A stretch of 64,000 nucleotides of DNA from assembly GCF_004684935.1 (NCBI RefSeq), contig NZ_SRJD01000007.1, forward strand, positions 62,001 to 126,000. Reading direction: 5' to 3'. Shown here piece by piece: positions 63,512 to 64,000 of this stretch. Source of the stretch: Sporolactobacillus shoreae. GTDB lineage: Bacteria > Bacillota > Bacilli > Bacillales > Sporolactobacillaceae. The notes under the pieces are model-generated. The model was not told the origin of the DNA and searched no databases. It saw nothing but the letters and a program-made list of their open reading frames with translations. Every line of letters starts with the position of its first letter. Position 1 is the stretch's first letter. The position numbers and the translations under genes are program-made.

Positions 63512-64000
63512 ATGGCAGGTTCATCAAACGAGAAACAAACCGGTTACAAGCAGGAATTAAACCGGGCTCTTTCATTCACCGATTTACTCATTTACGGCCT
63601 GATCTTCATGGTGCCGATCGCTCCATTCGGGATCTATGGCCAGATTGCGGTCGGCTCTCATGGCATGGTTGCGCTGGCCTACGCCATCGGCATGGTAGGC
63701 ATGCTTTTTACGGCCATTAGCTATTCGAAAATGTCTTCCGCGATCCCGATTGCGGGTTCCGTTTACTCTTACGCGCAGAGAGGGATCAATGATAATGTCG
63801 GGTTCATCGCCGGCTGGCTGATTCTTCTGGATTACATTTTTATACCGGCATTGCTTTACCTGGTCAGCGCTGTCGCTCTTGCCGATATTGTCCCGCAGGT
63901 TCCTGTTCTTGTTTGGTTGATTATCTTCATTGCCTTTAATACAGTAATCAATATTCGCGGCATTGTATTTACCGCCAAGACAAATAAAATTATTCTGCTT
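63512..64000 (+). CDS. APC-family amino acid permease (5' part, truncated by window)
   Basis: N-terminal 163 residues of an amino acid-polyamine-organocation transporter: LNRALSFTDLLIYGLIFMVPIAPFGIYG, then SYSKMSSAIPIAGSVYSYAQRG and the helix pattern of the family. GAGGTG precedes the ATG at 63512. It is co-transcribed with the acetamidase/formamidase, so the substrate may be an amino-acid amide or amine. The 3' part is outside the window. Confidence 0.88.
   Translation, partial: MAGSSNEKQTGYKQELNRALSFTDLLIYGLIFMVPIAPFGIYGQIAVGSHGMVALAYAIGMVGMLFTAISYSKMSSAIPIAGSVYSYAQRGINDNVGFIAGWLILLDYIFIPALLYLVSAVALADIVPQVPVLVWLIIFIAFNTVINIRGIVFTAKTNKIILL

Overview
The window reads as chromosomal DNA from a spore-former-type Bacilli (Bacillales), possibly close to Sporolactobacillus. 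The reasons are strong AAGGAGG-type ribosome binding sites, frequent GTG/TTG starts, LytR-CpsA-Psr and TcaA-type envelope proteins, PTS/GntR/CcpA-style sugar control, and short intergenic repeats of the kind seen in Bacillaceae. Genus assignment is a guess; no rRNA, tRNA, phage, IS element or CRISPR array was found.

Layout. 1-7.5 kb is the end of an exopolysaccharide locus: NAD-dependent sugar epimerase (cut by the window edge), undecaprenyl-phosphate sugar transferase preceded by a densely folded leader RNA, Wzx-type flippase, GT4 glycosyltransferase, a GT-C membrane protein and UDP-glucose 6-dehydrogenase. 7.5-8.4 kb is non-coding, with a 21-bp tandem array and a Bacillaceae-like dispersed repeat. 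8.4-16.2 kb holds an OmpR-type two-component system divergent from a polyprenyl-phosphate glycosyltransferase plus a second GT-C protein, then a DUF1906/peptidoglycan-binding protein and an LCP ligase. 16.3-31.2 kb is carbohydrate metabolism: HAD phosphatase, a beta-glucoside PTS operon (IIB-IIC-IIA and two GH1 6-phospho-beta-glucosidases) under a divergent GntR regulator, aldehyde dehydrogenase, GH3 beta-glucosidase, 2-hydroxyacid dehydrogenase, GH42 beta-galactosidase and an OsmC protein.

31.5-40.9 kb is a more AT-rich amide/urea module. A five-gene Urt/Fmd-type ABC importer is followed by a tandem nitrilase whose second domain has lost its catalytic cysteine, an acetamidase/formamidase and a single-domain nitrilase. 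It is transcribed from a strong promoter whose spacer is a palindrome, divergent from an XRE regulator. 41.2-50.5 kb carries a YdcF protein, a minimal chemoreceptor, an AEC transporter with a probable non-canonical start, a 20-bp repeat array, a second LCP protein, a TcaA-like protein and an orphan cellulose synthase with two PilZ domains. 50.9-54.6 kb is an RpiR-controlled fructose-type PTS with its kinase. 55-57.3 kb is a secreted GH15 glucoamylase with a 26-residue cationic ORF overlapping its end, followed by a ketopantoate reductase.

58.7-64 kb is a same-strand run: prolyl aminopeptidase-like hydrolase, sensor-less LytS/YesM-type kinase, AraC-type response regulator, a divergent sodium:solute symporter-like protein overlapping the regulator, a second acetamidase/formamidase, and an amino acid permease cut by the window edge. 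This is a second amide module, with a quite different regulator and transporter from the first. Functional statements rest on motif recognition by eye; no database search was run.
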